A DNA stretch of 64,000 nucleotides from an uncultured Christensenella sp. (GTDB lineage Bacteria; Bacillota; Clostridia; Christensenellales; Pumilibacteraceae): NCBI GenBank assembly GCA_910579205.1, contig CAJTTD010000001.1, forward strand, positions 203,315 to 267,314. The letters run 5' to 3'. A program made the translations under genes and the position numbers. Under the pieces are notes generated by a model. The model ran no database searches. It worked only from the letters and a program-made list of their open reading frames with translations, and had not been told where the DNA came from. Below are positions 33,224 to 42,236 of this stretch, in pieces (position 1 is the first letter of the stretch; each line of letters begins with the position of its first letter).

Positions 33224-35407
33224 TTATTTATTTTTAGCCGTCGGTTTTTTAACGGGGGCTTTCTTTGCCGCCGGCTTTTTAGCTGCGGGAGCTTTCTTTG
33301 CAGCTGCTTTTTCTTCTTTAGCCGCAGTTTCCGCTACGGGAGCTTCTTCCGCCACCGTTGCAGCCTGCTCTTTCTTTTGCTTGGAAGACTTAGCCGCATT
33401 TTCGAGTTCTATTTCTCTTTCGCGAGCGGCTTTGATCTCTTTATAGAATATCTCGCCTTCCGCTTGCGCTTTTTCGGCGGCTTTAAGCACCGTTTCGTAC
33501 TCGCCGATCTCAACTGCCGCGGGATCGACAACGAGCTTGATCTTGTCGCCTACGTTATATCCCGAGAAGTTGCGAATGAGCGCGGTAACTTTTCCGTCGA
33601 AGCCCGGAACATCTACCGTTACGACTGCGTCTCTGCGGTACTCGTCGAGACGAGTTATAACACCGCTGAGCGCCATCTTGGGCGTATTGGTAAGAGATTC
33701 TTTGTCGATAGAGAAGCCGTGCAAACCGATATGGAGCGCGCTGTCGTTTTCGCCCGTCGTCGCGATAGCCTTGCCGTCTTTGTTTTCGTATACAAGACGG
33801 TTCTTTTTGCCGTTAGCGGTAAACTTGTACGATACAACGCCTTGGTTTTCGACGATAGTACCGACAGTTTTGTTTCCGTCTACGGCAGCATCCGCGATGA
33901 TGCGTTCGCCGTCCGCGTTAAATATCTGGATATCGTTAGCGCTTACATAAGACTTTAACGCCTCGCCGCCCGCAAACGGTTCGTCGAGCGCACGCGCTGC
34001 GATCATGTAGTTTTGCATACCGGCAACAGTCGTATAAACAGCCTTGAATCTCGGATAATTGTCGAAGAATTCCGCAGTTCCAACTATCTCGACGTCTTCT
34101 TCGTTTTCGCGTTCCGCTTTGAGCGCGCGCGGCGGGATACCGAGCGTAACTTCCTTGTTGATGACCGATTTGTCGGTTACTCTTTCGAGCAATTCTTGAG
34201 GAAGTTTTATGCAAGTATCGCCGAACACTACGGCAAGCGTATCTTCTATAGCGACGAGCTTGGAAGGGATGAGGTTGTAATCGGGAACGCCCATGAGCGT
34301 GAGTTCGGTAGCAGGATCGAACAAGTGCGCATGATCTGTCGCAAGATACATCTTAACGACGTCGCCTTGATTGAACGTGTAGCGGGAATTGACGCGCGCG
34401 ATAGCGTAATCGTCTTTCCCTTCGACGTTGAGATAAAGAATAGTCTCATTACCGAGGTTTTCTATAACGTCGATCGTTGCTTCGATCACAGATTCGGGAT
34501 GAGCGTCTATAAGCGCTTGTTCGTAATGAACGTCCTCGGGACGGATACCCAAAAGCACTTCTCCGCCGATAACGCTATTGTCTATGAGACGTTTTGCGCG
34601 GGTCTTGGGAATGAGCACCTTGTTGGTCTCGCCTATGAGCGCATAAAGGTTGCCGTTCTCTTCAACGAGTTTCGCCTTGAATATGTTCATTTGCGGCGAA
34701 CCCAAGAAGCACGCTACAAACAAGTTGGCGGGGTTGTCGTAAAGCGTTGTGGGCGTATCGACCTGCTGCACGATACCGTCTTTCATAACGACGATACGCG
34801 TACCCATGGTCATAGCCTCGGTCTGGTCGTGCGTTACGTAGATAAACGTAGTTGCAAGTCTGTGGTGTATTTTGGTGATCTCTGTACGCATCTGCACGCG
34901 CAGTTTTGCGTCGAGGTTAGAGAGCGGCTCGTCCAAAAGGAAAACTTTGGGTTCACGAACGATAGCGCGACCGAGCGCGACACGCTGACGCTGACCGCCC
35001 GAAAGAGCTTTTGGTCTACGGCTCAAAAGATGCTGAATGCCGAGTATGCTCGCCGCTTCTTGTACCTTTTCGTCGATCACTTGAGCGGGAACGTGGCGCA
35101 AACGAAGACCGAACGCCATATTATCGTAAACGGTCATGTGCGGATAAAGCGCATAGTTTTGGAAAACCATCGCAATATCGCGATCTTTAGGTTCTACGTC
35201 GTTTACGAGTTTATCGTCTATATAAAGCTCGCCCGCCGAAATATCCTCAAGACCGGCGATCATACGCAAAGTGGTGGATTTACCGCAACCGGACGGACCA
35301 ACGAATACGATAAATTCTTTATCGTCGATCTCGAGGTTGAAGTCGCTGACAGCGCGAACGCCGCCCGCGTACACTTTGTAAATGTGTCTTAAAGACAAGC
35401 TTGCCAT
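33224..35407 (-). CDS. UgpC/MsmK-type ABC ATPase with extended C-terminus
   Basis: A 727-residue ATPase of the sugar (CUT1) importer type; relatives are about 370. Residues 1-235 are the nucleotide-binding domain: Walker A GPSGCGKST (37-45), Q-loop Gln83, LSGGQ (135-139), LLDEP (157-161), His193. Residues 240-365 are the MalK-like regulatory (TOBE/OB) domain. Residues about 377-505 look like a second copy (IPSKLVAIEDTLAVVFGDT; EVTLGIPPRALKAE). Residues about 515-640 look like a third (SALHIGLHGFSIDKE; DVPGFDGKVTALIRNFSGY). Residues 640-727 are charged, ending in Ala/Lys/Pro repeats like a histone H1 tail. ATG 35407 follows AAGGAG. No permease is adjacent, so it may energise several importers, as MsmK does. 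Confidence 0.88.
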   Translation of the reverse strand: MASLSLRHIYKVYAGGVRAVSDFNLEIDDKEFIVFVGPSGCGKSTTLRMIAGLEDISAGELYIDDKLVNDVEPKDRDIAMVFQNYALYPHMTVYDNMAFGLRLRHVPAQVIDEKVQEAASILGIQHLLSRRPKALSGGQRQRVALGRAIVREPKVFLLDEPLSNLDAKLRVQMRTEITKIHHRLATTFIYVTHDQTEAMTMGTRIVVMKDGIVQQVDTPTTLYDNPANLFVACFLGSPQMNIFKAKLVEENGNLYALIGETNKVLIPKTRAKRLIDNSVIGGEVLLGIRPEDVHYEQALIDAHPESVIEATIDVIENLGNETILYLNVEGKDDYAIARVNSRYTFNQGDVVKMYLATDHAHLFDPATELTLMGVPDYNLIPSKLVAIEDTLAVVFGDTCIKLPQELLERVTDKSVINKEVTLGIPPRALKAERENEEDVEIVGTAEFFDNYPRFKAVYTTVAGMQNYMIAARALDEPFAGGEALKSYVSANDIQIFNADGERIIADAAVDGNKTVGTIVENQGVVSYKFTANGKKNRLVYENKDGKAIATTGENDSALHIGLHGFSIDKESLTNTPKMALSGVITRLDEYRRDAVVTVDVPGFDGKVTALIRNFSGYNVGDKIKLVVDPAAVEIGEYETVLKAAEKAQAEGEIFYKEIKAAREREIELENAAKSSKQKKEQAATVAEEAPVAETAAKEEKAAAKKAPAAKKPAAKKAPVKKPTAKNK

Positions 35408-35440
35408 AATTTTCTCCTTATTCATTTAATTGATAAATAT

Positions 35441-35469
35441 ATTATATAACTTTATCTCTTTTATTACAA
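35441..35469 (-). promoter_or_regulatory. Promoter of the ABC ATPase gene
   Basis: On the minus strand, TTGTAA (35464-35469), a 17-base spacer and perfect TATAAT (35441-35446), about 34 bases before the start codon. Confidence 0.7.
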
Positions 35470-35487
35470 TGTCAAAATGCATAAATT

Positions 35488-36090
35488 TTATCGTCTATAT
35501 TGTATAATTTGACCACACTCCGCCGACTGCGCGTTGCGCTTTGATCTACGCGATCTGATCGCGCGGCGGACAGACGGATACAAACATGCGGCAAGACCGC
35601 AGAGAACTCCGTCCTTGACGGCAAGAACGAGTATAGCGGGAACGCCCGCAAGCGCCGCCGCCCATTCGTAGCCCAAATAAAAATGGACGATAGATACTTG
35701 ATAAGCTATGCCTATCGCATATATGGGTATCATGCCCGTAAGCGCCGCCGCGAACGCTCTTCCGCGCGTGTGCTTTTTCGATTTGGAAAGTATCGCACCC
35801 GTAAGCAACGCGCCGACGGGAAATCCTATCAAATATCCGAACGACGGCATGAGTATATATCCGACCCCGCCGCCTTGAGTGAACACTGGCAGACCCAAAA
35901 GCCCCATAACAATATAGATAAGCACAGACAACGCGCCGTCTCTGCCGCCCAAAAACATTCCCGCGAGCACTACAAAGACAGTTTGAAACGACAGTTGCAC
36001 TTGCGTAAACGGTATAGGTACGGATATCAATCCGCCTACGACTATAAGCGATGTAAAAACTGCTATCGACGCGATCCTTCTCGTATCCAT
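35488..36090 (-). CDS. bioY: Biotin transporter substrate-binding subunit BioY
   Basis: BioY is the S-component of an ECF-type biotin importer. The 200-residue membrane protein has about six helices. Family landmarks are SVPIPFTQVQLSFQTVFVVLAGMFLGGRDGALSV-type sequence near the N-terminus and GGGVGYILMPSFGYLIGF. A basic C-terminal tail (RRAIRSRRSKR) follows the last helix. No biotin operon genes or BirA-type operator are visible nearby. It may work alone or with a shared ECF energising module encoded elsewhere. AAGG precedes ATG 36090. It is third in the DUF4364-TSCPD-bioY group. Confidence 0.93.
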   Translation of the reverse strand: MDTRRIASIAVFTSLIVVGGLISVPIPFTQVQLSFQTVFVVLAGMFLGGRDGALSVLIYIVMGLLGLPVFTQGGGVGYILMPSFGYLIGFPVGALLTGAILSKSKKHTRGRAFAAALTGMIPIYAIGIAYQVSIVHFYLGYEWAAALAGVPAILVLAVKDGVLCGLAACLYPSVRRAIRSRRSKRNAQSAECGQIIQYRR

Positions 36091-36117
36091 TTTAAACCTT
36101 GCTTATATTGATAAAGC

Positions 36118-36369
36118 TCATTCGCCCATCGATTTTTTGTATTCCATCAACGCGCGCGCAAGCTGATCGGGACACGACGTGCCGTTTCGGCAGTTTATAC
36201 CGCTGAGCAGCGATATAACTTCGTCTATATCACGACCGATGGCGAGCTTAGCCACGCCTTGCGTGTTGCCCGTGCAACCGTGTATAAATTTCAAAGAAGC
36301 GATCTTGTGATCTCTTATCTCGAAGATTATTTCTTTAGAACACGTTCCGTGCGTTTTGTAAGTCTCCAT
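36118..36369 (-). CDS. TSCPD domain protein
   Basis: An 83-residue protein of the small TSCPD family (relatives of the C-terminal domain of ribonucleotide reductases). The motif GTSCPDQLARAL is present near the C-terminus, and the conserved cysteines in GTCSKE and HGCTGNTQG suggest metal or nucleotide binding. Its function is unknown. ATG 36369 has GAGGTGG upstream and is preferred over the extended start at 36375. It lies about seven bases after the DUF4364 gene. Confidence 0.88.
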   Translation of the reverse strand: METYKTHGTCSKEIIFEIRDHKIASLKFIHGCTGNTQGVAKLAIGRDIDEVISLLSGINCRNGTSCPDQLARALMEYKKSMGE

Positions 36370-36376
36370 GACCACC

Positions 36377-36901
36377 TCACTCTATAAGCTGATCGTGCAA
36401 AATCAAATATATGCTCGCAGCTTTCTTTTCCCAATTTTCGTGAATGCTTTTCGCCGTCTTATTGTTGGCAACGACAAACTTCAGATCCATCAACGTGGAC
36501 GAAGGCTCTACTATCCGCAACCAAACAGTATAAGTGCCGTCCTTATTCTTATAGTAAGTATGCATGTATTCTTGCTGACGCTTAAAAGACATGCGATTCT
36601 TTTTAACGTACTCGCTTATTTCTTGACGCAAGGATTCGGGTATGCGCGAATAGAAATTTGCAAGACATATTCTGCCGTCGGGAGTGAGCGAATAAAGCTT
36701 TTCGCGTCCGCGGGACATCTGATGTAATAAATTCGTTTTGACAAGCTTTTGGATAGCGTCCATACAGTAAAGCGGCATCATCCAGTTGTTTTGCGTGTAG
36801 CATATGCTTATCACCGTCTTTTCGTCCAACGCGATATCCATTTTGTCGAAAACAAACAAAATTATCAGTTTATTGAGCAATTCCTCTTCGGACTGTTCCA
36901 A
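36377..36901 (-). CDS. DUF4364 family protein (winged-helix-like)
   Basis: A 174-residue protein conserved in Clostridia. The N-terminal half looks like a winged helix (ELLNKLIILFVFDKMD, AIQKLVKTNLLHQM, KLYSLTPDGRICL). The C-terminal half is an alpha/beta region of unknown role. It starts with TTG at 36901, supported by AAGGAG nine bases upstream and a good promoter. It may be a regulator, but no target is known. It heads a small operon with the TSCPD gene and bioY. Confidence 0.85.
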   Translation of the reverse strand: MEQSEEELLNKLIILFVFDKMDIALDEKTVISICYTQNNWMMPLYCMDAIQKLVKTNLLHQMSRGREKLYSLTPDGRICLANFYSRIPESLRQEISEYVKKNRMSFKRQQEYMHTYYKNKDGTYTVWLRIVEPSSTLMDLKFVVANNKTAKSIHENWEKKAASIYLILHDQLIE

Positions 36902-36936
36902 CGCTTTCTCCTTGGGACTTATTAGTACGGACTATC

Positions 36937-36965
36937 ATTGTAACACATAAAGACGCAAAAGTAAA
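36937..36965 (-). promoter_or_regulatory. Promoter of DUF4364-TSCPD-bioY
   Basis: On the minus strand, TTTACT (36960-36965), a 17-base spacer and TACAAT (36937-36942), about 35 bases before the TTG start. Confidence 0.65.
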
Positions 36966-37011
36966 TATATTTCGACAATTATATCCGCCGTATTTTACGC
37001 CGCGCGACCTT

Positions 37012-39573
37012 TCACGCCAATTTTTCCGTCAGTACCTTTATACGTTCGGCATAGTTAGCAACTTTTTCGCGCTCCGCCTCAATAAGTTTAGGCGGAGCTT
37101 TTTGACAAAATCCCGCGTTGTTCAGTTTGGACTGAGCCAAGGCAAGCTCGGACTTGCACTTTTCGAGTTCTTTCTGCAGCCGTTCGCGTTCTTTTTCGTT
37201 GTCTGTGAGCGGCACGGAAATTTTTATGCCGTCAAGAGCGATAAGCGCGCCGTTCTCCACAACGCCGCGCTTGACATCGGCAGTCTTGGCGAGCGTGGGC
37301 AGATATTCGGACAACAACGCGCAAAGTTCCCCGTCGCCGTCGCAATAAACTTCGTGAGACTTGGCAACCGCGGCGTTTGTCTGTTTTAGATTGCGCACCG
37401 CGCGAATGCAGTCTTTGAGCCGTTCGGTCAGTTTTACCGAAGCAGCAAACTCGCCGCGTTTTTTCTTGGGGAATTCGCACAGCATAAGCTCGCCTTTGGC
37501 ATCGGGCAGATTGTCGTACAATTCGGTAGTGATAAACGGGATGATAGGATGCACGAGCTTTAAAAGCACGTCAAGCGCGTAACGCAAAACTCCAGCCGTG
37601 TTTTTGGCGAACTCTCCTTTTAACTGCACTTTTGCAAACTCGATATACCAGTCGCAAAACTCATCCCATATAAAATCGTACAAAAGCTGGGCGGCATGTC
37701 CTACGTCGTATCTGTTCATCGAATGATCGACTGCGGCAATAAGCTCGTTTATGCGTCCCATCACCCAGCCGTCGGCAGCCGTCAATGCTTGCGGGCTCTT
37801 TTCGTAGCCGTTCGCTTGACATGCGCCTATAACGAATTTAGCCGCGTTGTACAGCTTGTTCATAAAATTGCGATAGGACGTTAGCGACGTGTTGGAAAAG
37901 CAAACGTCGCCGCCGCGCGCTATTCCGTTTACGAGCGAAAATCTCAACGCGTCCGCGCCCGCGGTTTGTATAACTTCTATAGGGTCTACACCGTTACCCG
38001 AGGACTTGCTCATTTTGTGTCCCATGCCGTCGCGCACAAGCCCGTGTATATATACTTCTTTAAACGGAACGTCGCCCGCAAACTTGATACCCGCAAAAAT
38101 CATTCGCGACACCCAAAAAGTAATTATATCGTACGCTGTAACGAGAAGATCGGTGGGATAATACTTTTTAAGATCGCACGTTTCGTCCGGCCAGCCCATA
38201 GTGGAAAACGGCCACAGCGCCGAGCTGAACCAAGTATCCAAAACGTCCTCGTCCTGTCTGACCTTTCCGCCGCAGTGCGGGCAAACGGAAATATCTTCGC
38301 GGCTTACTATCTCCTTTCCGCATCCGTCGCAATAATATACGGGTATGCGGTGTCCCCACCAAAGCTGTCGCGATATACACCAATCGCGTATATTGTTCAT
38401 CCAATTATAATACGATTTTTCAAACCGCTTGGGAATAAACTTAATTTTACCCGACTTTACCGCTTCGATCGCGGGCTCTGCAAGCTCTTTCATTTTGACA
38501 AACCACTGCTTGGATACCATCGGCTCGACGGTCTCCTTGCATCTGCTGCAATGCCCCACGTTATGCGTGTAGTCTTCCGTTTTCACCAGCAAGCCCCGCG
38601 CAGACAGATCGGATACCACAGCCTTGCGCGCCGCGTCTCTTTGCATTCCGCAATACGCGCCTGCGCTCTCGTTCATAGTGCCGTCGTCGTTCATAACGCG
38701 TATAACGTCGAGACTGTGGCGCAAGCCCACCTCGAAATCGTTGGGATCGTGCGCGGGCGTTATTTTTACCGCGCCAGTGCCGAACTCCGTCTCCACATAA
38801 TCGTCATATACTATAGGTATCTCTCTGCCCACGAGCGGCAACACCAAAAGCTTGCCCTCCATGCCCGCGTATCGCTTGTCTTTGGGATTGACTGCCACCG
38901 CAGTGTCGCCGAGCAGCGTTTCGGGACGAGTAGTCGCAACGGTAACGTATCCGCTGCCGTCCTTGAACGGATATTTAATATGCCAAAGGTGCGACGGCTC
39001 GCTCGTATAATCGACTTCCACGTCGGAAATGGCAGTTTTACAACCGGGACACCAATTTATTATCCTATCCCCGCGATAAATATAGCCTTGCTCGTACAAC
39101 GATACAAAGACTTCGCGCACTGCGCGCGAACAACGCTCGTCCATGGTAAACGCCATTCTCGACCAATCGAGGCTCACGCCCATATATTTGAGCTGTTCGA
39201 CTATTCGGTTGCCGTATTTGTTTTTCCAATCCCAAGCGCGCTCCAAAAAACCGTCGCGCCCGACGTCGGCTTTGCTCAGCCCTTGCTCGCGCATGGCCTC
39301 CACTACTTTCATTTCTGTCGCTATGGAAGCATGGTCGATCCCGGGCAACCACAATGTTTCGTAACCTTTCATGCGCTTATATCGCACTATCGCGTCGGGA
39401 ATGGTAACGTTCATGGAATGCCCCACGTGCAGTTGTCCCGTTATATTGGGCGGCGGCTGTACTATGGAAAACTTCTTTTTCCGCTTGCCTTCGCGCGGCT
39501 CAAAGCACTTGCCGTCTATCCAACGACGGTAAATTCTGTCCTCGAAATTTTTGGGTTCGTATGTCTTATCCAT
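37012..39573 (-). CDS. valS: Valyl-tRNA synthetase
   Basis: ValS charges tRNA-Val and edits mischarged threonine. The product is about 853 residues. The class I HIGH motif is in PPPNITGQLHVGHSMN and the KMSKS loop in GHKMSKSSGN. The CP1 editing domain includes TVATTRPETLLGDTAVAVNP. Two Cys pairs (CPGCK; CPHCGGKV) suggest bound zinc. The C-terminus is the tRNA-binding coiled coil. ATG 39573 follows GGGAG, and a promoter lies just upstream. No T-box leader is present in the short untranslated region. Confidence 0.97.
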   Translation of the reverse strand: MDKTYEPKNFEDRIYRRWIDGKCFEPREGKRKKKFSIVQPPPNITGQLHVGHSMNVTIPDAIVRYKRMKGYETLWLPGIDHASIATEMKVVEAMREQGLSKADVGRDGFLERAWDWKNKYGNRIVEQLKYMGVSLDWSRMAFTMDERCSRAVREVFVSLYEQGYIYRGDRIINWCPGCKTAISDVEVDYTSEPSHLWHIKYPFKDGSGYVTVATTRPETLLGDTAVAVNPKDKRYAGMEGKLLVLPLVGREIPIVYDDYVETEFGTGAVKITPAHDPNDFEVGLRHSLDVIRVMNDDGTMNESAGAYCGMQRDAARKAVVSDLSARGLLVKTEDYTHNVGHCSRCKETVEPMVSKQWFVKMKELAEPAIEAVKSGKIKFIPKRFEKSYYNWMNNIRDWCISRQLWWGHRIPVYYCDGCGKEIVSREDISVCPHCGGKVRQDEDVLDTWFSSALWPFSTMGWPDETCDLKKYYPTDLLVTAYDIITFWVSRMIFAGIKFAGDVPFKEVYIHGLVRDGMGHKMSKSSGNGVDPIEVIQTAGADALRFSLVNGIARGGDVCFSNTSLTSYRNFMNKLYNAAKFVIGACQANGYEKSPQALTAADGWVMGRINELIAAVDHSMNRYDVGHAAQLLYDFIWDEFCDWYIEFAKVQLKGEFAKNTAGVLRYALDVLLKLVHPIIPFITTELYDNLPDAKGELMLCEFPKKKRGEFAASVKLTERLKDCIRAVRNLKQTNAAVAKSHEVYCDGDGELCALLSEYLPTLAKTADVKRGVVENGALIALDGIKISVPLTDNEKERERLQKELEKCKSELALAQSKLNNAGFCQKAPPKLIEAEREKVANYAERIKVLTEKLA

Positions 39574-39598
39574 GATATCTCCCGTATGTAACGCTATT

Positions 39599-39627
39599 AT
39601 TTTATCATGTACATCAAAAAATTGCAA
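39599..39627 (-). promoter_or_regulatory. Promoter of valS
   Basis: On the minus strand, TTGCAA (39622-39627), a 17-base spacer and TAAAAT (39599-39604), about 25 bases before the ATG, so the untranslated leader is very short. Confidence 0.65.
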
Positions 39628-39686
39628 ACGATATTCGACGCGAAATGCGCGACGCGGCGATTTTTTGCGCCGAATATCCGCGCAAT

Positions 39687-39710
39687 AAAAAACGGGCGTT
39701 TAGCGCCCGC
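39687..39710 (-). terminator. Intrinsic terminator of the small membrane-protein gene
   Basis: A GC-rich hairpin (CGGGCG/CGCCCG, 39693-39709) is followed on the minus strand by six T. It lies about 20 bases past the stop at 39732, ahead of the valS promoter. Confidence 0.88.
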
Positions 39711-39731
39711 TTTTACATGATATCTATTTTA

Positions 39732-40280
39732 TTATTTTTTGAATATGGCAAGCGCTCCGCCTACAGTGCCGACAAGCCCGCCTATAAAGCCGAGCCAAAC
39801 GCCGACGCCCGCCGAGAACGAAGCCTTGATAGCTTCCAAAAGCTTAGTCGTGTTTTCATCGCCCCAGCACTGTTTTGCAAGAACCAAGCCCGAAACGAGA
39901 ATAAGAATCGCGCCGACGAACGACAGAGCGACACCTATAAAACGCACGATCTTAAAGTCTTTCTTCGCAAACAAACGAAGACATGCATCCGCAGCCAATA
40001 CCGCAAGACCGACAAGCGTTACTATAAACGATACTACCGAAAATACATTGCTCAGTCCTGTATCCAACGAGATCGCTCCGACCTTGAGTTCGCTCCAATT
40101 AGCGAACAACTTGATGGACTCGGATGCCTCTACCGTTTTGAATCCTTCGAGCTTTTGGTATTTGAATACCACTTGCCCCACAAACATGCCGACGATAACG
40201 AGTATCAAACCGACAACGACGAGAGCAAACAACACGATACCGAGAATACCGATACCGCTTTTCTTGCCTTTTTTAGCCAT
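39732..40280 (-). CDS. Hypothetical four-helix membrane protein
   Basis: A 182-residue protein with a basic start (MAKKGKKSG). There are about four hydrophobic segments, near residues 10-37, 78-100, 112-133 and 155-178. Between the first two is a polar, probably extracytoplasmic stretch of about 40 residues. GGAGG lies upstream of the ATG, and a good promoter and terminator make it a single-gene unit. I recognise no family. Confidence 0.75.
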   Translation of the reverse strand: MAKKGKKSGIGILGIVLFALVVVGLILVIVGMFVGQVVFKYQKLEGFKTVEASESIKLFANWSELKVGAISLDTGLSNVFSVVSFIVTLVGLAVLAADACLRLFAKKDFKIVRFIGVALSFVGAILILVSGLVLAKQCWGDENTTKLLEAIKASFSAGVGVWLGFIGGLVGTVGGALAIFKK

Positions 40281-40309
40281 ATTTACCTCCGAATTTTATT
40301 TATATGACA

Positions 40310-40338
40310 ATCATATCACAACCGTGATGATAAGTCAA
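40310..40338 (-). promoter_or_regulatory. Promoter of the four-helix membrane-protein gene
   Basis: On the minus strand, TTGACT (40333-40338), a 17-base spacer and TATGAT (40310-40315), about 30 bases before the ATG. Confidence 0.78.
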
Positions 40339-40464
40339 TAGCGTTTTATTAGACAAATATGCTTTTTTGCCTAAAAATAAACATTTGCGCCGATAAATAG
40401 GCTTTCACCCGATTTGCTCCGTCGGCATACAATGGAATATATTTCTTGCCTCGGAGGATATAAA

Positions 40465-41472
40465 ATGAAAGGTAAAATCACAGCTCTTCTTACTGCGCTT
40501 TCGCTGTTCCTGTTTCCGTTGTGCATGACGGCATGTACCAAAGACGGAAAGACCACGGTACGGCTATGCGAAGTAACCCACTCGATATTTTACGCTCCGC
40601 TGTACATAGCCATAAATAACGGCTATTTCGGCGATGAAAATATCGAGATCAAACTGTCTAACGGCGGCGGTGCGGACAAAGTCATGACATCCGTAATTTC
40701 GGGTTCTGCCGATATCGGACTCATGGGTCCGGAAGCCACGATCTACTGCCACGTCGAAGGACAGCGCGATTATCCCGTAATATTCGGTCTGCTCACCCGC
40801 TGCGACGGCTCGTTCCTTGTGGGAAGAGAGCCCGAACCCGATTTCGATTGGGCGTCGCTCGAAGGCAAACACATACTCGCGGGACGACCGGGCGGCGTTC
40901 CCGCAATGACGCTCCAGTACGTGCTAAATCAGCACGGAGTTTCGACCGACACGGAACTTTTCGACACGTCCGTAGCGTTCGACGCAATGGTTGGCACGTT
41001 TGAATCGGACAAATCGATCGATTACACGACCATGTTCGAGCCGACCGCGTCCGAATTCGTAGCGCTCGGTAAAGGTCATATAGTAGCGTCGGTCGGCGAA
41101 GCCGCGGGCGAAGTTCCGTACACCGCGTTCTCGGCGCAAAAATCTTGGCTTAACAAAAACAACGACACCGCTTCGGCTTTCCTTCGCGCCGTGCTCCGCG
41201 GATACAAGTATATGAGCGAAAACACGCCCGAAACGGTAGCAAAAGCTTTAGCTCCTTCGTTTGCGGGCACGAGCGAAACATCGATAGCCGCATCGGTAGA
41301 GAGCTATCTCAATATCAACGCGTGGGCAAAAACGCCAGTGCTTTCCGAAGACAGCTTTAACAGACTGCAAGACATCATGGAAAACGCAGGCACTCTTTCC
41401 GAGCGCGCCGACTACAGCTTAGCCGTTGACAATACCATAGCTAACAAGCTCGTAAAGGAGCTTGGACTGTAA
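40465..41472 (+). CDS. NitT/TauT-type ABC importer substrate-binding lipoprotein
   Basis: A 335-residue SsuA/THI5-like binding protein. ATG 40465 follows GGAGG at ideal spacing. A lipoprotein signal peptide ends in PLCMTAC, with the last Cys the likely lipidated residue. The mature domain shows the family pattern: VTHSIFYAPLYIAINNGYF, VMTSVISGSADIGLMGPEA, GRPGGVPAMTLQYVLNQHG. Possible substrates include sulfonates, taurine, nitrate-like anions or a pyrimidine thiamin precursor. Nothing in the neighbourhood decides, and no thiamin riboswitch is present. It is first in the importer operon. Confidence 0.9.
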   Translation: MKGKITALLTALSLFLFPLCMTACTKDGKTTVRLCEVTHSIFYAPLYIAINNGYFGDENIEIKLSNGGGADKVMTSVISGSADIGLMGPEATIYCHVEGQRDYPVIFGLLTRCDGSFLVGREPEPDFDWASLEGKHILAGRPGGVPAMTLQYVLNQHGVSTDTELFDTSVAFDAMVGTFESDKSIDYTTMFEPTASEFVALGKGHIVASVGEAAGEVPYTAFSAQKSWLNKNNDTASAFLRAVLRGYKYMSENTPETVAKALAPSFAGTSETSIAASVESYLNINAWAKTPVLSEDSFNRLQDIMENAGTLSERADYSLAVDNTIANKLVKELGL

Positions 41473-41483
41473 CGGAGGATCTT

Positions 41484-42236
41484 ATGGCTCTTCTCGCGCT
41501 CGACCGCGTAGACTTGATCTATCAGACTGAAGAAAGTGAAACGGAAGCTGTACGCGAACTGTCAGTAACGGTGGACGAGGGCGAATTTATCGCTCTCGTC
41601 GGACCGTCGGGCTGCGGCAAGACCACGCTGCTTTCCATGATAGCGGGGCTTATTTCGCCCACGCACGGCAAAGTTACGGTGGACGGCGCCGAAGTTACCG
41701 CGGCGTCGGGCAACGTCGGATACATGCTGCAGCGCGACAATCTTTTTGAGTGGCGCACCATAGAACAAAACGTCATGCTCGGACTGTCCGTTCAAAAAAA
41801 ACTAACGCCGGAAAACAAAGCGTATGCCGTGAACATGCTCGACAAGTACGGACTCGGCGAATTTCGCAACGCGTTCCCTTCCCAACTTTCGGGCGGAATG
41901 AGACAACGCGCCGCGCTCATACGCACGCTCGCTTTTAAACCAAAATTACTGCTTCTTGACGAACCGTTTTCCGCAGTCGATTTTCAAACGCGCATGACGG
42001 TTTGCGACGACGTGTATTCCATAATAAAAAGTGAGGGCAAGACCGCAGTTCTCGTAACTCACGATATAAGCGAGGCGGTATCCATGGCGGATCGCATAAT
42101 CGTTCTTACAAAACGCCCTGCGACCGTAAAGACGATATTCAAAATAGATATCGATGCGCCAACACCGTTGAAGCGGCGCGAAAATCCGCGGTTTTCCGAA
42201 TGGTTCGACCGCGTATGGAAGGAGGTTTCCAAATGA
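41484..42236 (+). CDS. NitT/TauT-type ABC importer ATPase
   Basis: A 250-residue ATPase of the SsuB/TauB class, which drives uptake through the permease encoded just downstream. Visible motifs are Walker A GPSGCGKTTL, signature LSGGMRQR, Walker B LLLLDEP and the switch His in VLVTHDISEAVSMAD. GGAGG sits seven bases before ATG 41484, and the binding-protein stop is only eleven bases upstream. Its own stop overlaps the ATG of the next small ORF. Confidence 0.95.
   Translation: MALLALDRVDLIYQTEESETEAVRELSVTVDEGEFIALVGPSGCGKTTLLSMIAGLISPTHGKVTVDGAEVTAASGNVGYMLQRDNLFEWRTIEQNVMLGLSVQKKLTPENKAYAVNMLDKYGLGEFRNAFPSQLSGGMRQRAALIRTLAFKPKLLLLDEPFSAVDFQTRMTVCDDVYSIIKSEGKTAVLVTHDISEAVSMADRIIVLTKRPATVKTIFKIDIDAPTPLKRRENPRFSEWFDRVWKEVSK

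Noticed and set aside
34013..35392. 459-residue plus-strand ORF opposite the ABC ATPase
   Set aside because: Complementary to conserved Walker and LSGGQ motifs in the real gene; no plausible promoter or ribosome binding site.
37966..39591. 541-residue plus-strand ORF opposite valS
   Set aside because: Antisense to an unambiguous valyl-tRNA synthetase with intact motifs; no start signal.
39574..39640. T-box leader upstream of valS
   Set aside because: The promoter is about 25 bases from the start codon, leaving no room for a T-box stem or terminator.
40340..40464. Possible thiamin (TPP) riboswitch before the THI5/SsuA-like gene
   Set aside because: The conserved TPP riboswitch core is not present and the leader is too short.
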